Below are positions 42,974 through 52,708 of a DNA stretch of 64,000 nt, one piece after another (the stretch's first letter is position 1; every line of letters begins with the position of its first letter). The position numbers were made by a program, and so were the translations under genes. The notes under the pieces are model-generated. The model saw only the letters and a program-made list of their open reading frames with translations. It did not search any database and was not told the origin of the DNA. The DNA comes from Lasiosphaeria ovina (taxonomy: Eukaryota; Ascomycota; Sordariomycetes; Sordariales; Lasiosphaeriaceae): contig JAULSN010000003.1 of assembly GCA_033439765.1 (NCBI GenBank), positions 4,650,001 to 4,714,000 of the forward strand, in the 5' to 3' direction.

Positions 42974-45235
42974 CTAGCCCTGGAGCTGCTTTTGTCCGAC
43001 TTCAGCATGCTCCAGAGCCTGCTCGAGGGCGAGGAGAAGATCCGCCGCCTTCTCCGTCGCGCGCCGGTTCTGCAGAGAGCTGTCGAGCTGGTAGTAGAAC
43101 TTCTGGATACTCTTCACGTGGTGTTTAAGGTCTTTCTCGGCTGCTTCCATTGCCTGCAGCAGATCCTTGGGGACTGGTCTGCTGAGCGCCGGCTTAGCAA
43201 CGGCGGGATTAGCCAGCGGCGAAGGAGCAGATGCCGGGTAAGTGAACGTTGATCTCATAGGTTGAATGGGCGGCGAAGCAACAGGCTTCGGCTTCGTGTC
43301 CTCCAAGCCAGCGGTAGCATGTGCTGGTTTGGCGAATGCTACATTAATGGCTGCTGGGATAGGAGGCGTCGCCGCCTTGATGGGCGTTTGATTAGCGGGA
43401 TTAGCGTGCGCTGAAGAGGCCAGCTTCGCCTGCACGCGCTCCATCTCCAAGCCTAGCTTCTTAAGCTGGACACTCTGCTCCTGAAGCAGTTCTACCATCT
43501 GAGATTGAATCTGGGACGCAGGAGACTGGGCGCTGGCCTGGGATTGCTGGGGTTTCAACTCTGCAACCTCGTGGCGCAACGAGTTGCAGGTTTCTGTCAT
43601 GGTCTGAATAGGCTGCAACAGCGCCTTGGTAATGCGCGAATCAGAGCCAGACATCTCTTCCTTGAAGGTATTCATGGCGTCAACCATGCTCTGATGAGGG
43701 CGGGATACCTCCCCTTTGATAGCATTCACGGCTTCGATAATGCCCAAATGAGAACCAGACACCTCTTCTTTGAAAGAATTCATGGTTTCGATGATGCTCG
43801 AATGAGCATTGGGTATGTCCTCTTTGATGGCATTCACGGTGTTGATGACACTCGAACCGGGGCCAGATATACCCTCTCTCATATTGACCATTGCTTCGGC
43901 AACGGCGTGCATCGAGTCCATGGTCGTTACCAAGCCCTTCTTCGTCTCGGCTTGGAGCTCGCTCACTTTGCTCTCAATATTCTTCATGGAGGTAACCTTC
44001 AGCTGGTCCTGGCTCTCGGCTAACTTCTTTTCCAGAACGGCAAGACGCTCTCTCAGCTCGGCGCCTCGGGCCGTGAGCGACACCGGAGAATTCTCGGCAA
44101 TCTGATTGCTGTTCATGTTGCTCCACGACGAAGCCTGCTTTGCCGAAGCAAGTGTAGGCGTCTGCTCAGGATGGTTTTGGGGTTGCTCCTCAGGGATAGG
44201 TGCCGCGGGGGGAGCTTTGGTGGGCTGAGGAGCCTCGGCGGGCGTGTCTCCAGAAAGTTGAGCATGCTGAACTCGCTTTGGGGCGGGCTCCTGGCTTGCA
44301 TCGAGGGGGGGAGGCGATCGCTTACGCGATGCTTGAGCGTCGATGCGCTGGTTTCCGTCTTTTGAAATTTTGTCGGTGGTGCTGGCGAGAGCCTCCGTCT
44401 TGATGGATAGCTTAGGTGGCGACATGATGTGGCGAGCAGGCTTTGGCGAGTCGACCTGGGGTTTTGGGGCTGGTTTGGAAGCGTCACGGTCGCACTTGGT
44501 ATCTGGGGTGATGGAATCACGGATGGGGGGCAGTTGAGGGTGACCTCTGGTGGGGATGGATGAGGCGTTCACCATGGTGTGCTCCAAGCTCCTAAAATAG
44601 TATTCGGAAAATCTGATTACGTTGCGATCGTCGGTCGAAGGTGAAAGTCGCAGGCGCGCGGCGGGGTTGGCAGAAAGAAAGTCGATCCAGGCATCGGCAG
44701 CGCGCACAGTATCGGATCTCGTGCTACCAGGTCTGCCAGCATCCCGGAGGAATCTGCGGGCGTCTGAGAGCACATGGGCAGTTTTTCGCACCAACTCTAA
44801 GTTTGTATTCATGCCCCTCGCAATTGCCTGCCAGAATGCTGGGTGGTCATAGTATTGGCGGCAGTGGTGGAGACCGCGGAAAAGAACGGCAATGTTGTTT
44901 CCATACTTGGCCTCCCTGATTTTGGCCGTGTCACCGTTAAAGACTTGCTGCGCGACTTCGTCATTGGTGAATCTGCTGCTCAAAAACGCCGCAGCCCAAA
45001 CGTGGTTGAAGTCTACTCGTTCGTGCTGCACCTTAAAATCAAACCCAAAGAGCATGATGGGCTCCTTCCTGTGCTTGAGGTGCATTGCCATTTCAACTTC
45101 CGAGCCCGGTCGTACCAGGCGAGGCGGGTGTGGAGGGGAGGAAGCGTGGTTGGGCAATGGCAAGACAGGTTGGGGAACGAGGAAGGTGGGAAGCGTTGCG
45201 TTTTTGGGTGAGCTGAACCTGAGTGACCGTAGCAA
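42974..45235 (-). CDS. Coiled-coil hypothetical protein with 18-residue tandem repeats
   Basis: A single open frame of 753 codons; no known family recognised. Residues 50-230 look folded and helical (for example IMLFGFDFKVQHERVDFNHV and YYDHPAFWQAIARGMNTNLE). Residues 230-390 are Pro/Ser/Lys-rich and disordered. From about 395 a coiled coil starts (LRERLAVLEKKLAESQDQLK). It is followed by four to five tandem repeats of 18 residues, for example HSSIIETMNSFKEEVSGS and HLGIIEAVNAIKGEVSRP, then a further coiled coil with Gln-rich spacer and a helical C terminus. The start may be the second in-frame ATG candidate at 45091 (MAMHLKHRK), because the first 48 residues look like leader sequence. Probably a structural or scaffold-like protein; function unknown. 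Confidence 0.75.
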   Translation of the reverse strand: MLRSLRFSSPKNATLPTFLVPQPVLPLPNHASSPPHPPRLVRPGSEVEMAMHLKHRKEPIMLFGFDFKVQHERVDFNHVWAAAFLSSRFTNDEVAQQVFNGDTAKIREAKYGNNIAVLFRGLHHCRQYYDHPAFWQAIARGMNTNLELVRKTAHVLSDARRFLRDAGRPGSTRSDTVRAADAWIDFLSANPAARLRLSPSTDDRNVIRFSEYYFRSLEHTMVNASSIPTRGHPQLPPIRDSITPDTKCDRDASKPAPKPQVDSPKPARHIMSPPKLSIKTEALASTTDKISKDGNQRIDAQASRKRSPPPLDASQEPAPKRVQHAQLSGDTPAEAPQPTKAPPAAPIPEEQPQNHPEQTPTLASAKQASSWSNMNSNQIAENSPVSLTARGAELRERLAVLEKKLAESQDQLKVTSMKNIESKVSELQAETKKGLVTTMDSMHAVAEAMVNMREGISGPGSSVINTVNAIKEDIPNAHSSIIETMNSFKEEVSGSHLGIIEAVNAIKGEVSRPHQSMVDAMNTFKEEMSGSDSRITKALLQPIQTMTETCNSLRHEVAELKPQQSQASAQSPASQIQSQMVELLQEQSVQLKKLGLEMERVQAKLASSAHANPANQTPIKAATPPIPAAINVAFAKPAHATAGLEDTKPKPVASPPIQPMRSTFTYPASAPSPLANPAVAKPALSRPVPKDLLQAMEAAEKDLKHHVKSIQKFYYQLDSSLQNRRATEKAADLLLALEQALEHAEVGQKQLQG
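43643..43863 (-). repeat. Tandem 54-bp coding repeat
   Basis: Within the coiled-coil gene, four near copies of a 54-bp unit encode 18-residue blocks of the pattern HxxIIExMNxFKEEVSGS. The copies alternate between SFKEE and AIKGE forms, suggesting growth by duplication of a two-block unit. Confidence 0.8.
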
Positions 45236-45350
45236 CCGCTTTAACGGCCTGGATTTAGGTTTGCGCTAGACCTTTTCTAGCGGCCGTGGCTCGCTTAGCG
45301 CCTCCACAATCTCGTTTGTTCCTGAAGGGCTGTTAGCGGAATGCTGGTTC
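45236..45350. other. 5-prime flank of the coiled-coil gene
   Basis: Short spacer between the start codon of the minus-strand coiled-coil gene and the MITE-like element. It should contain part of that gene's promoter. Nothing else recognised. Confidence 0.4.
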
Positions 45351-45618
45351 GGAACATGGGGCCAAAAGTCTTCGTCACTCTCTTGTACCTGCCTTTCGTA
45401 GGGACAGCGCTTAAAGAACTGTATTATTGCTCCAAGCTTTAGGGGCTTGAAGCTGCTTTATAGCGCCGAAATCCCTATATGCTAGTGGCTTGATCCCTAA
45501 TACCTTTGTGTTTTAGCAAAGTACCCACACAGTATTGATAGTAGGGAGATTTTCTAGGCACTACCTTTACGTAAGGCTGGTCCCAAAGGATTGACGAAGA
45601 ATTTTGGCCCCATGTTCC
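45351..45618. mobile_element. MITE-like element with 27-bp terminal inverted repeats
   Basis: The left end, 45351-45377, and the right end, 45592-45618, are reverse complements at 26 of 27 positions (core ggaacatggggccaaaa). One further base outside each end also pairs. The element is 268 bp, has no coding capacity and contains subterminal partly palindromic sequence (agcgcttaaag near 45409, ctttatagcgcc near 45458). No clear target-site duplication was found in the immediate flanks. Size and termini fit a non-autonomous DNA transposon. It sits between the starts of the coiled-coil gene and the spacer before the membrane-protein gene. Confidence 0.75.
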
Positions 45619-46372
45619 GTAAGAATCTTGTTTCAGCCAGGCGTCAGTAAATTGTGTTCCTTCCTCGGGGATTGCTATTTAGACAAACTTCAAGCGTGTT
45701 ATATCCAAAGATTTTACACGCTGTATAGGTGAGAAGGGCTGCATTTGTGGGACAAGCACTCTGCTTGGGCACACAGTGCGGCCCCGTTTCCCAGGCAATG
45801 GGGTCAGGGGAAAGCACATTGTGTGCAAACACAATCCATTCCAGCCAAAAGTGTCCCAAAATTGGGAATTTAATACGAGTCGGTTTTTTAACATTAGGAG
45901 GAAACGACAAAGACACGTCCTGCCGAGATGGCCCTATATCTGAATTTCACGATTTTGTCACTCCGAGAAGAGCAATACCAGCTTTACTTGGTTGAACCAT
46001 ACATGAATACTTATCAGGAGGGATGGACAGCCCCAGGCAGTAAACGGGCACCTAGTATCATTGACTTTATCGAGATCTCGATACTATTTAGGCCGCATGT
46101 GTCCGTTGAACCGCGCAAAACCCATCCCGCTGAGTAGGGGGGCCGGGATGGGCATAACCACACATAACGTGATTGTTTGTGCATTGGCATCGACCATCCA
46201 CAAGCCCAACTAAGAAACAAATATAAGAAAGCCTCTCGGCAAGCCGTCAGTCCAGCCCAACTTTGAACCAGGTACCTGGGTCTGGATCAGCCGTTGTACC
46301 ATGTCCCGTCCATCACAATCCATTCGATCCCACCACTGACAGTGTCTAGTTATTTGGGTTCGGGCCGCCGTC
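45619..46372. other. Spacer without a recognised gene
   Basis: Moderately AT-rich. Frames at 45644-45916 (-) and 45729-46137 (+) overlap and lack domains. Nothing annotated. Confidence 0.4.
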
Positions 46373-46933
46373 CTAGTTATTGCCGGTCCCTGCTACTTTC
46401 TTGCCTCCGGAGAGGTTGCCGCCGCCTCCTCCGTTGCTGTTGGACTCGCTAGGCTGTTCCTCTTTCACGAAAATGGCCTTGTAGATCAGCTTGCCGAGCA
46501 AAATAAACATGTCGCGCAGCTCCCGCGCCTGCTGCTGCGTCTCGCCGCTCTGCCACTTCAGCACAAAGTCGTAGAGGAATATGCCGATGAGGAACAACGG
46601 CACCGCGCCAAGGAGGAACCACGAGGCAAATCTTTCGCCGTTGTCCATGTGCGGCATCGCCCACGGGTGGTCGCGCGACAGTCCCTCCGGGAGGACGGAG
46701 GAGTAGTCCTCGAAGGGGTTGGTCTTGTTGGTGGCGAGAGCGGCCGATTGGTGGTGGCCAAACGGCAGGGACAAGTCGGTGACCCCGGCGCTGATCTTGG
46801 CTTCGGCCTCTCCCAGCATTTGGAGGATTTGCATGAGGTACGGCTCGTCGTGCGGCACCTTGGCGCCCTCGGCCACCTTGACGCTCTCGGCCTCCTTGGC
46901 CGCCGCCCGACGCCCTCGCATGATTGCGGGCAT
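46373..46933 (-). CDS. Small single-pass membrane protein, unknown function
   Basis: One exon, 186 residues, starting MPAIMRGRRAAAKEAE at the ATG with the best context after a TATA element. The N-terminal 100 residues are soluble, with a helix DEPYLMQILQMLGEAEAKIS and a PFEDYSSVLPEGLSRDHPWA segment. FASWFLLGAVPLFLIGIF and the following residues (about 105-128) form one membrane span. An amphipathic helix (QQQARELRDMFILLGKLIYK) follows, then a Ser/Gly/Asn-rich tail. No domain recognised; the compact, uninterrupted structure and promoter signal support a real gene. Confidence 0.7.
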   Translation of the reverse strand: MPAIMRGRRAAAKEAESVKVAEGAKVPHDEPYLMQILQMLGEAEAKISAGVTDLSLPFGHHQSAALATNKTNPFEDYSSVLPEGLSRDHPWAMPHMDNGERFASWFLLGAVPLFLIGIFLYDFVLKWQSGETQQQARELRDMFILLGKLIYKAIFVKEEQPSESNSNGGGGGNLSGGKKVAGTGNN

Positions 46934-47031
46934 GATGCGGTGCTTGTGGTTTGCTTTGGTTTGTGACAGAAACGAGACTCGTAATAGAGAGGATGGTTGG
47001 TCCTGAGAGAAGACGTAAAAGGGGCAGTAGG

Positions 47032-47039
47032 TATTTATA
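47032..47039 (-). promoter_or_regulatory. TATA box of the small membrane protein gene
   Basis: The minus strand reads tataaata about 100 bp upstream of the start codon at 46933, a typical core-promoter position. Confidence 0.45.
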
Positions 47040-47040
47040 T

Positions 47041-48725
47041 GGAACGAACGCTCACTGAGCAAGATTCTGTGTGATGGGCCTGGGGCTAGGGCACCGAGAG
47101 GACAAGGTTTTCAAGAACCCAGAGCCAAGAGGATGATGATGGGCAAGCGGCGGAGGTCAGGGCGACAGACAAAGGTATGTGGACGAAGAGAATCGCGTGG
47201 GCCCAGCTACCAGTTATTCTTCCCGGGGAGGAGGAAGTGAGAGGGCAGCACACTGGATATCATCTTGTTCCTAGGAGAGAGATGCGATGTGCTCGGGGCG
47301 AGAAGGAAGAGATATATATGAGGGCCGGGGCGAATTCGAACGGGGAGCCCGAGATGGAGATATACAGTGTGGCAAGACCATGGGATCAAAAGGGCTTTCA
47401 GGTGTCTAACTCGATATCTTGCCGTCTCAGACTCAGACTTTTGTGGCCGTGGGTCGGTCAAGATAGGCTTCGAACTCTGTTCGTCGACTGTGATTCAAGC
47501 TGCGGACAACCTTTTCACATACACAACTTGAGAAGCAAACTTTAAGCCTCGGATCAGGCACTATTGACAGTTTAATTACGCCACAACGTTCCTAAAGCCG
47601 GATGTTTTGGCAGATGAACAGCAACCGAGTCGTTTCGACCCGTTGCCAGTTGTTGTTGTACAACTTTCTTTATCGGCAACCCGAGCTGCGAGGCCAATAT
47701 CAAGGGCCATGAATGAGGATCACGGATGCCAGTGAGATGCAAGTTTTCTGAAGTTTTGGCAAGCAGGTTAGTTAATTAATAATTAGCATGCGCCTCGACT
47801 TGAGTTTCGTTTTGCTTTCAGCGATCTAGGTTCGGGTATTCCGTGTTTAATTCTGTCTGCATCTCGAATTCTGTCTGGTATTTGCCACAACTCAAAGCAC
47901 CGGCAAGAACAACGTGGTCTGTACCTAAATAAGGCAGTCATCTGGTTGATTAACTTTTTGAAAAGTTGAAGAGGGGTGATGTGAGGTACAAGGCCCTTTT
48001 GGACGAATATTGGCACATAATTCTCTATTTAATTCATTATAGATAGCTGGAGGTGGAGGTGGAAATATTTGGTCTCAGGTCTGTTTTGGGTCGCAAAATA
48101 AATACACAGCAAATTTGCATCGGTCAGTACGTGCTGACTTATGGAGTAGTCATGAGAAGAAATTGTTGAACAGCCAGCCAATGGAACCCTCCTCAGCGCA
48201 ATGGAAGCACATACGTCATCACCTCACCTTCACAAGCCAAGCCCGCACAGCCAAACTGAACCCCACCAACCCACTGCCGCGGCACAGACACACTCAGCAG
48301 GTCAGCATTACCTTGGGTAAAGTTGAAGTTCATGCACCCACAGGCTGGGGGGGACGGTTAGCGGCTGCCTGCAGCGTCCCAACCCAACACTTTTGACATG
48401 CACCCGACACATTTGTTGACACTTGACAGTCAGGTCAGGCCACAACTGCCTACTAGCGAGCGAACTCGGCATGGAATAGTTACCTACCTAGGTTATCTTA
48501 TGAACAGGCGCATTCCCTCGGCGTATGACATGAGCGACCCAGGCACCAGACCGCACCGTGCCACCGCACGACCCCGGCCACGATTCATTCAGTGACAGAC
48601 TTCCAGGTTGCTACGATCCAGAATAAGGTAAGTAGAAGCCCGATCCCGACAAACTCAGGCTCAACCCAGCATCACACTCAAACCTAGTCTCGGAAAAGCA
48701 GGAATAAGGTACCACCTACCTAACC
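47041..48725. other. Divergent spacer, no gene supported
   Basis: Between the membrane-protein gene (-) and the hydrolase gene (+). Frames at 47177-47545 (+) and 47207-47461 (-) overlap and have no domains. Motifs of the tacctacctaggtt type occur at 48480-48495 and 48705-48722, just before the hydrolase start codon. Confidence 0.45.
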
Positions 48726-50663
48726 ATGCTGGACCAGTCGGTTTTCAACCTGGTGCTCATCCGCGGGACCATCATACTACTGCAATACACTCCGGCAATC
48801 GAAGCGCTGGTTCTTGGCGCCCTGCTCTATGCCAAGGTCTTCTTCCTCCCCACGCACGAACAACATCACAGCCACAGCCACAACCACGGCCATGACCAAA
48901 TCCACGATGCCTCCCGTGGCAGCAGCAGCACCGGCCTCACCGCGGCCATCGCGGCGGTGACGGCCCTGCTCGCTGTCGAGGCCGTCTACGCCGTGGCGCT
49001 GTACTTGCCGCACCACCGGCGGCTGCAGGAGGAGGCGGCGCACCCCGAGGGGCTGTCGCGCGCGTCGCGGGCGGCCCTGTTTGCGCGGTGCGCGGCCAAC
49101 GTGCGCGACTGGGACCGGTACCTGCGCGTGTGGTTCATGGAGGCGCCCTCGGAGCACATCCGCCGCGACAACGTGCGCGACTTTGTGCTGTGGGCTTTTT
49201 TCGACGGGGACGTCTCGCTCGTGGGCGCGCCTCTCGACGGCGAGGATGGCGAGGATGAGATCGAGGGCTTCGTGCACCAGATCGAGGGCTTCCTCGGCCG
49301 CCCCTTTGCCCCTGGCCGAGGGCCCGCCCGCGCCTTCCGCCTCACGCTCGATGCTGTCGATACTCGCTACCGCAGCGTCATCTGGTACGGCTTCGTCGTG
49401 GCTGCCGTCGACCTCATGACCCACGCCTCCATGGCCCTCAACGGCTTCGCCTACTACGCCCCGCTCGGCCTGTGGCGTCGCGCCGCCGCCGTCTTCCCAC
49501 CCACCGGCCTGCTGCGCCGAGCCGCTGCCGCTGTCATGCATCCGTCGTCGTCTCTGTCTCGGTTTGTGAGTGGTGATGTCGGCGTCGGTGCTGCCGACAG
49601 CGGCGGCCTTGAGAAGCGCGCGCTGCAGTCCTCGCCCTCGCCCGAGATAGGCTACTGGTACCGGCCGCACCGGTCGCGCACGCGGCTGCCCGTCGTCTTC
49701 ATGCACGGCATCGGCGTCGGGCTGTGGCCGTACACGCGGTTCCTGGGCGAGATCAGCCGCGGCGGCGACGACGACCACGAGCAGGTCGGCGTCATCGCTC
49801 TCGAGGTGCTGCCCATCTCGACGCGGCTGACGTCGCGGCCCCTGACGCAGCACGAGTTTGTCAGGGACATGTCGCGGATCCTGGCCCAGCAAGGCCCCGA
49901 GTGGGCGAGCTTCGTGCTCGTGTCGCACAGCTACGGCTCCGTGCTCACGACGCACATGCTGCGGTCGCCCGACCTCGGCCCCCGCGTGCGCGCCGCCGTG
50001 CTCGTCGACCCAGTCACCCTGCTGTTGCACCTGCCCGACGTCGCCTACAACTTCACCCGCCGCGCCCCGCGCACCGCCAACGAGTGGCAGCTGTGGTACT
50101 TTGCGAGCATGGACCTCGGCGTCGCCGAGACGCTGGCTCGCCACTTCTTCTGGCGCGAGAACATCATCTGGCGGGAGGAGCTGCTGGAGCTCAAGGCTGG
50201 TGGGAGCAGCGAGGGCGGTGGCGAGGAGAAGATAGAAGCCGGCGGCAACAGCCTGGGCCGCCGCCGCCTCTGGGCAGAGACGCAGGGCAGCAGCAGTAGT
50301 AGCGACAGCAGCAGTGGCAGCAGCAGCCAGAGCACCAAGAAGCTCGCCACAGAGGCCGGCGAGAAGAGAAAGGTGGCCGTCTGCCTGTCGGGCCGAGACC
50401 TGATCGTCGATACCCGCACCATCGCCAGGTACCTGGCCAGCGAGGGCGACTTTGCCAAGGTGCCCGAGGAGAAGCTGAGCCGAGACTTTGTGAGCGGCAG
50501 CCCGGGGGACAGGGACGGCACGTTCAAGCACCACACGGCGCCGTCGGAGATCGAGATTCTGTGGTTCGGACAGCTGGACCACGCGCAGGTGTTTGACGAG
50601 CGCCAGGACAGGAGTCGTGTTGTTGAGGTGGTGAGGAGGTTCTGCAGGGAGGCGCACGTATAG
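48726..50663 (+). CDS. Alpha/beta hydrolase with N-terminal membrane segments
   Basis: Serine hydrolase of the fungal AB-hydrolase type. One exon, 645 residues. Hydrophobic stretches near the N terminus (AIEALVLGALLYAKVFFL and LTAAIAAVTALLAVEAVYAV), separated by a His-rich loop, suggest membrane anchoring. The catalytic domain starts near residue 315 with GYWYRPH and an oxyanion-loop HGIGVGLWPY. The nucleophile elbow is VSHSYGS (Ser about 402), followed by LVDPVTLLLHLPDVAYNF. The acid is probably the Asp in GRDLIVD and the catalytic His is in LDHAQVF (about 621). A Ser-rich insertion of about 55 residues lies between the core and the last strand. Such proteins are often annotated as lipase-like; substrate unknown. 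A frame of similar length on the opposite strand is a shadow caused by high GC. Confidence 0.85.
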   Translation: MLDQSVFNLVLIRGTIILLQYTPAIEALVLGALLYAKVFFLPTHEQHHSHSHNHGHDQIHDASRGSSSTGLTAAIAAVTALLAVEAVYAVALYLPHHRRLQEEAAHPEGLSRASRAALFARCAANVRDWDRYLRVWFMEAPSEHIRRDNVRDFVLWAFFDGDVSLVGAPLDGEDGEDEIEGFVHQIEGFLGRPFAPGRGPARAFRLTLDAVDTRYRSVIWYGFVVAAVDLMTHASMALNGFAYYAPLGLWRRAAAVFPPTGLLRRAAAAVMHPSSSLSRFVSGDVGVGAADSGGLEKRALQSSPSPEIGYWYRPHRSRTRLPVVFMHGIGVGLWPYTRFLGEISRGGDDDHEQVGVIALEVLPISTRLTSRPLTQHEFVRDMSRILAQQGPEWASFVLVSHSYGSVLTTHMLRSPDLGPRVRAAVLVDPVTLLLHLPDVAYNFTRRAPRTANEWQLWYFASMDLGVAETLARHFFWRENIIWREELLELKAGGSSEGGGEEKIEAGGNSLGRRRLWAETQGSSSSSDSSSGSSSQSTKKLATEAGEKRKVAVCLSGRDLIVDTRTIARYLASEGDFAKVPEEKLSRDFVSGSPGDRDGTFKHHTAPSEIEILWFGQLDHAQVFDERQDRSRVVEVVRRFCREAHV

Positions 50664-50939
50664 ATCATGGTTGTTTGCGTAGATGCTAGACATAGAATCA
50701 GAGTAGACAGCGAGATTGGTGTCTGGTGTATATATTGTTTGTGTCTGATTGTACTGTACATATTTGCAGTTCCGGGTAAAGTATCTAGGTGTGCTGCCGC
50801 AGTGTTAGACTGCCATCGTGCTTGCTCGACATGGCTGGAGCCTCCCAGTTGAGAAATAAGACGTTGCAAGAAACAAAAAAAAAAGACAAGAAATCAACAG
50901 AGCTCACAAACACTGGCCTGCCGATGAGAAGGAAAGACC

Positions 50940-51968
50940 CTAAACCGCACCCTCTCCCTTGCCGCCCTTGCCACCATTACCATTACCACTCCCATTCTCC
51001 TTCTCCTTCTCCTTCTCCTTCTCCTTCTCCTTCTCCTCCTCCTTCCCAACCCCATCACTGGTCCCCTTCCCACCCCCATTCCCCTTCCCACCCCCATCCC
51101 TCTTCCCAGTCCCAGTCCCAGTCCCCGTCCCAGTCCCCATCCCAATCACCTTCCTAATCCCCTTCCTAACCCCACTCCCAATCTCACCCCCCTTCCCAGA
51201 CCCTCCTCTCGCAGCAGCCTGCACCTGCACCTGCGCCCCGCCCCACCCGACAAGCTGCACCTCGACCGGCCCCCCCCCGCCGGCCCGCGTCACCACCCAC
51301 ACCACGTCCGACGTCGCAGACTCGTTGACCACCCGGTGCTCCGTCCACGCCGGCACGAACGCGAAATCGCCCGGCGAGAGCGCGTGCCGCTCCGGCTCGT
51401 CGCGCCCCGCGTCCAGCGCTTCGTCTGGTGGCTGCGAGAGGAGCACGCCGCCGTGCCCGGAGGCGGCGTAGATTATTGCTTCTAGTTTTTGTTAGCGGGG
51501 GCTGTGAGAGGGGTGGGGGGTTGTTTGTGTTTGTCTCAGGGGTAAGGGTAGGGGGTAGGGGGTAGGGGTAGAGTGGGTAAGGGTTGGTACGTGGTATGGA
51601 GTAGCGGAGAGCTAGAGGGGGAAGGCGTTTACGAACCCTGCTCGCCGTGGTGCCGCACGGTAGTACTGGACATGGGCTTCACGAGCAGCACTGCATTTTC
51701 AGTCGCGGTCAGTTGTGCAACTTGTGGCCTGAATGAAGTCCTTCGTACCGGTGGCGCACATCTTGTCCGACTTGTTGACGACTGCGTCCCGGCTGAGGAC
51801 CCGCGGTCCCTCGGCAGCGGCGCTGTCGTCTTCCCCCGGTGACGGCAGTGGCGCGGCTGGCGGCAATATGTCGTCGGCCTTGGTTACGGAGATGGATGAC
51901 GGCATGATCATGGGCCAGATGTCCTGGAACAGCGGCAGCAGAGACGCCATCCTGGCCGATATCTGCAT
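50940..51968 (-). CDS. Cupin-domain protein with low-complexity tail; possible frame break
   Basis: Small beta-barrel protein of the RmlC-like cupin type. Segments in order: MASLLPLFQDIWPMIMP; a linker ending KSDKMCAT; then VAQLTATENAVLLVKPMSST and TVRHHGEQ (first cupin motif with His pair and Glu); then after an intron (51636-51482) AIIYAASGHGGVLL and HALSPGDFAFVPAWTEHRVV (second motif with the last His). Blocks 51968-51749, 51720-51637 and 51481-50940 keep one frame (281 residues), but the first gap is only 28 nt, too short for a normal intron. It is either a frameshifting insertion, an assembly error or an unusual splice. The last 85 residues are Gly/Lys/Glu repeats from simple-sequence DNA. 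An internal ATG at 51950 is an alternative start. Function unknown. Confidence 0.65.
50995..51036. repeat. (TTCTCC)7 hexanucleotide repeat
   Basis: Seven perfect ttctcc units within the last exon of the cupin gene encode an alternating Glu/Lys tract on the minus strand. Further C/T-rich and cccatt/ccagtc-type repeats extend to about 51200, giving Gly/Thr and Gly/Lys tracts. Confidence 0.95.
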
Positions 51969-52708
51969 GTGATTGATGTGTGCGTGTATTGCAGATGGCT
52001 TGGCAGAAAGTTACTTTCCCTGGGTTGAGGCGGGAGCGTGTGTTGTGTTTTCGTGTGAAGGAGTTGATAGACGGGGATGAGTAAACCTTTATCAAGATCA
52101 CATCGAACACTGTCGCAGCCTGGTGAAGCAGGTTATCGAGCGCTTTTAACGTTGGTAAGGCATGCATACTTGTACCTGATGCAGGAGTGGCAGCTTGAGG
52201 TATGTACCTAAGGTAAGGTAGTCCAATCACGGCATGGGAGATGGCGGGGTCAAGGCACCTTGGGTATGTACAGTACTTATTGTGCAAGTAGAGTACCGTT
52301 CTTGAGCAGATACCTGAGGACATGCTGCGGGAACACCTACCTGAAGTGAGCGGACCTGTGGAAAGAGAATAAATAAAACTTGCGCAGGTACATACAATAT
52401 ACGCTTATTGTGATTTCATCCCTTCAAGTCTGCCCTAGGTAGGTACGTACTTTGCTGCACGTCACCCGGGCCGTTGTCGTTGGGGTGTGAACACCCCTAC
52501 CAACCTTCCATAGGTATGTAACCTTACCTTACCTACTGTACCTAGGTTGACTTAGGTACCTTTGGTACAATGCCTGCCCCTCCACCAAGCTCCGAGCTCC
52601 AAGCTTCCCGAGCTACCCCACCACGTCTTCCTCGTAGACTACCTCCGGACTCACTCTCGGCACCGCTCGACTCGCAGGCAGCAAAGCTTCGGATCCAGGG
52701 CAGCCAAG
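51969..52708. other. Spacer rich in TACCTAGGTA-type motifs
   Basis: No gene. Within 52200-52565 there are many variants of acctaaggtaaggta, aggtaggtacgta and tacctaggttgacttaggtacc. These form overlapping short palindromes. The same motif family appears in other spacers of the window but not in coding sequence. Confidence 0.5.

Noticed and set aside
48777..50693. 638-codon open frame on the minus strand
   Set aside because: It lies antisense to the alpha/beta hydrolase gene and is Arg/Ala/Gly-rich without domains; a shadow of GC-rich third positions.
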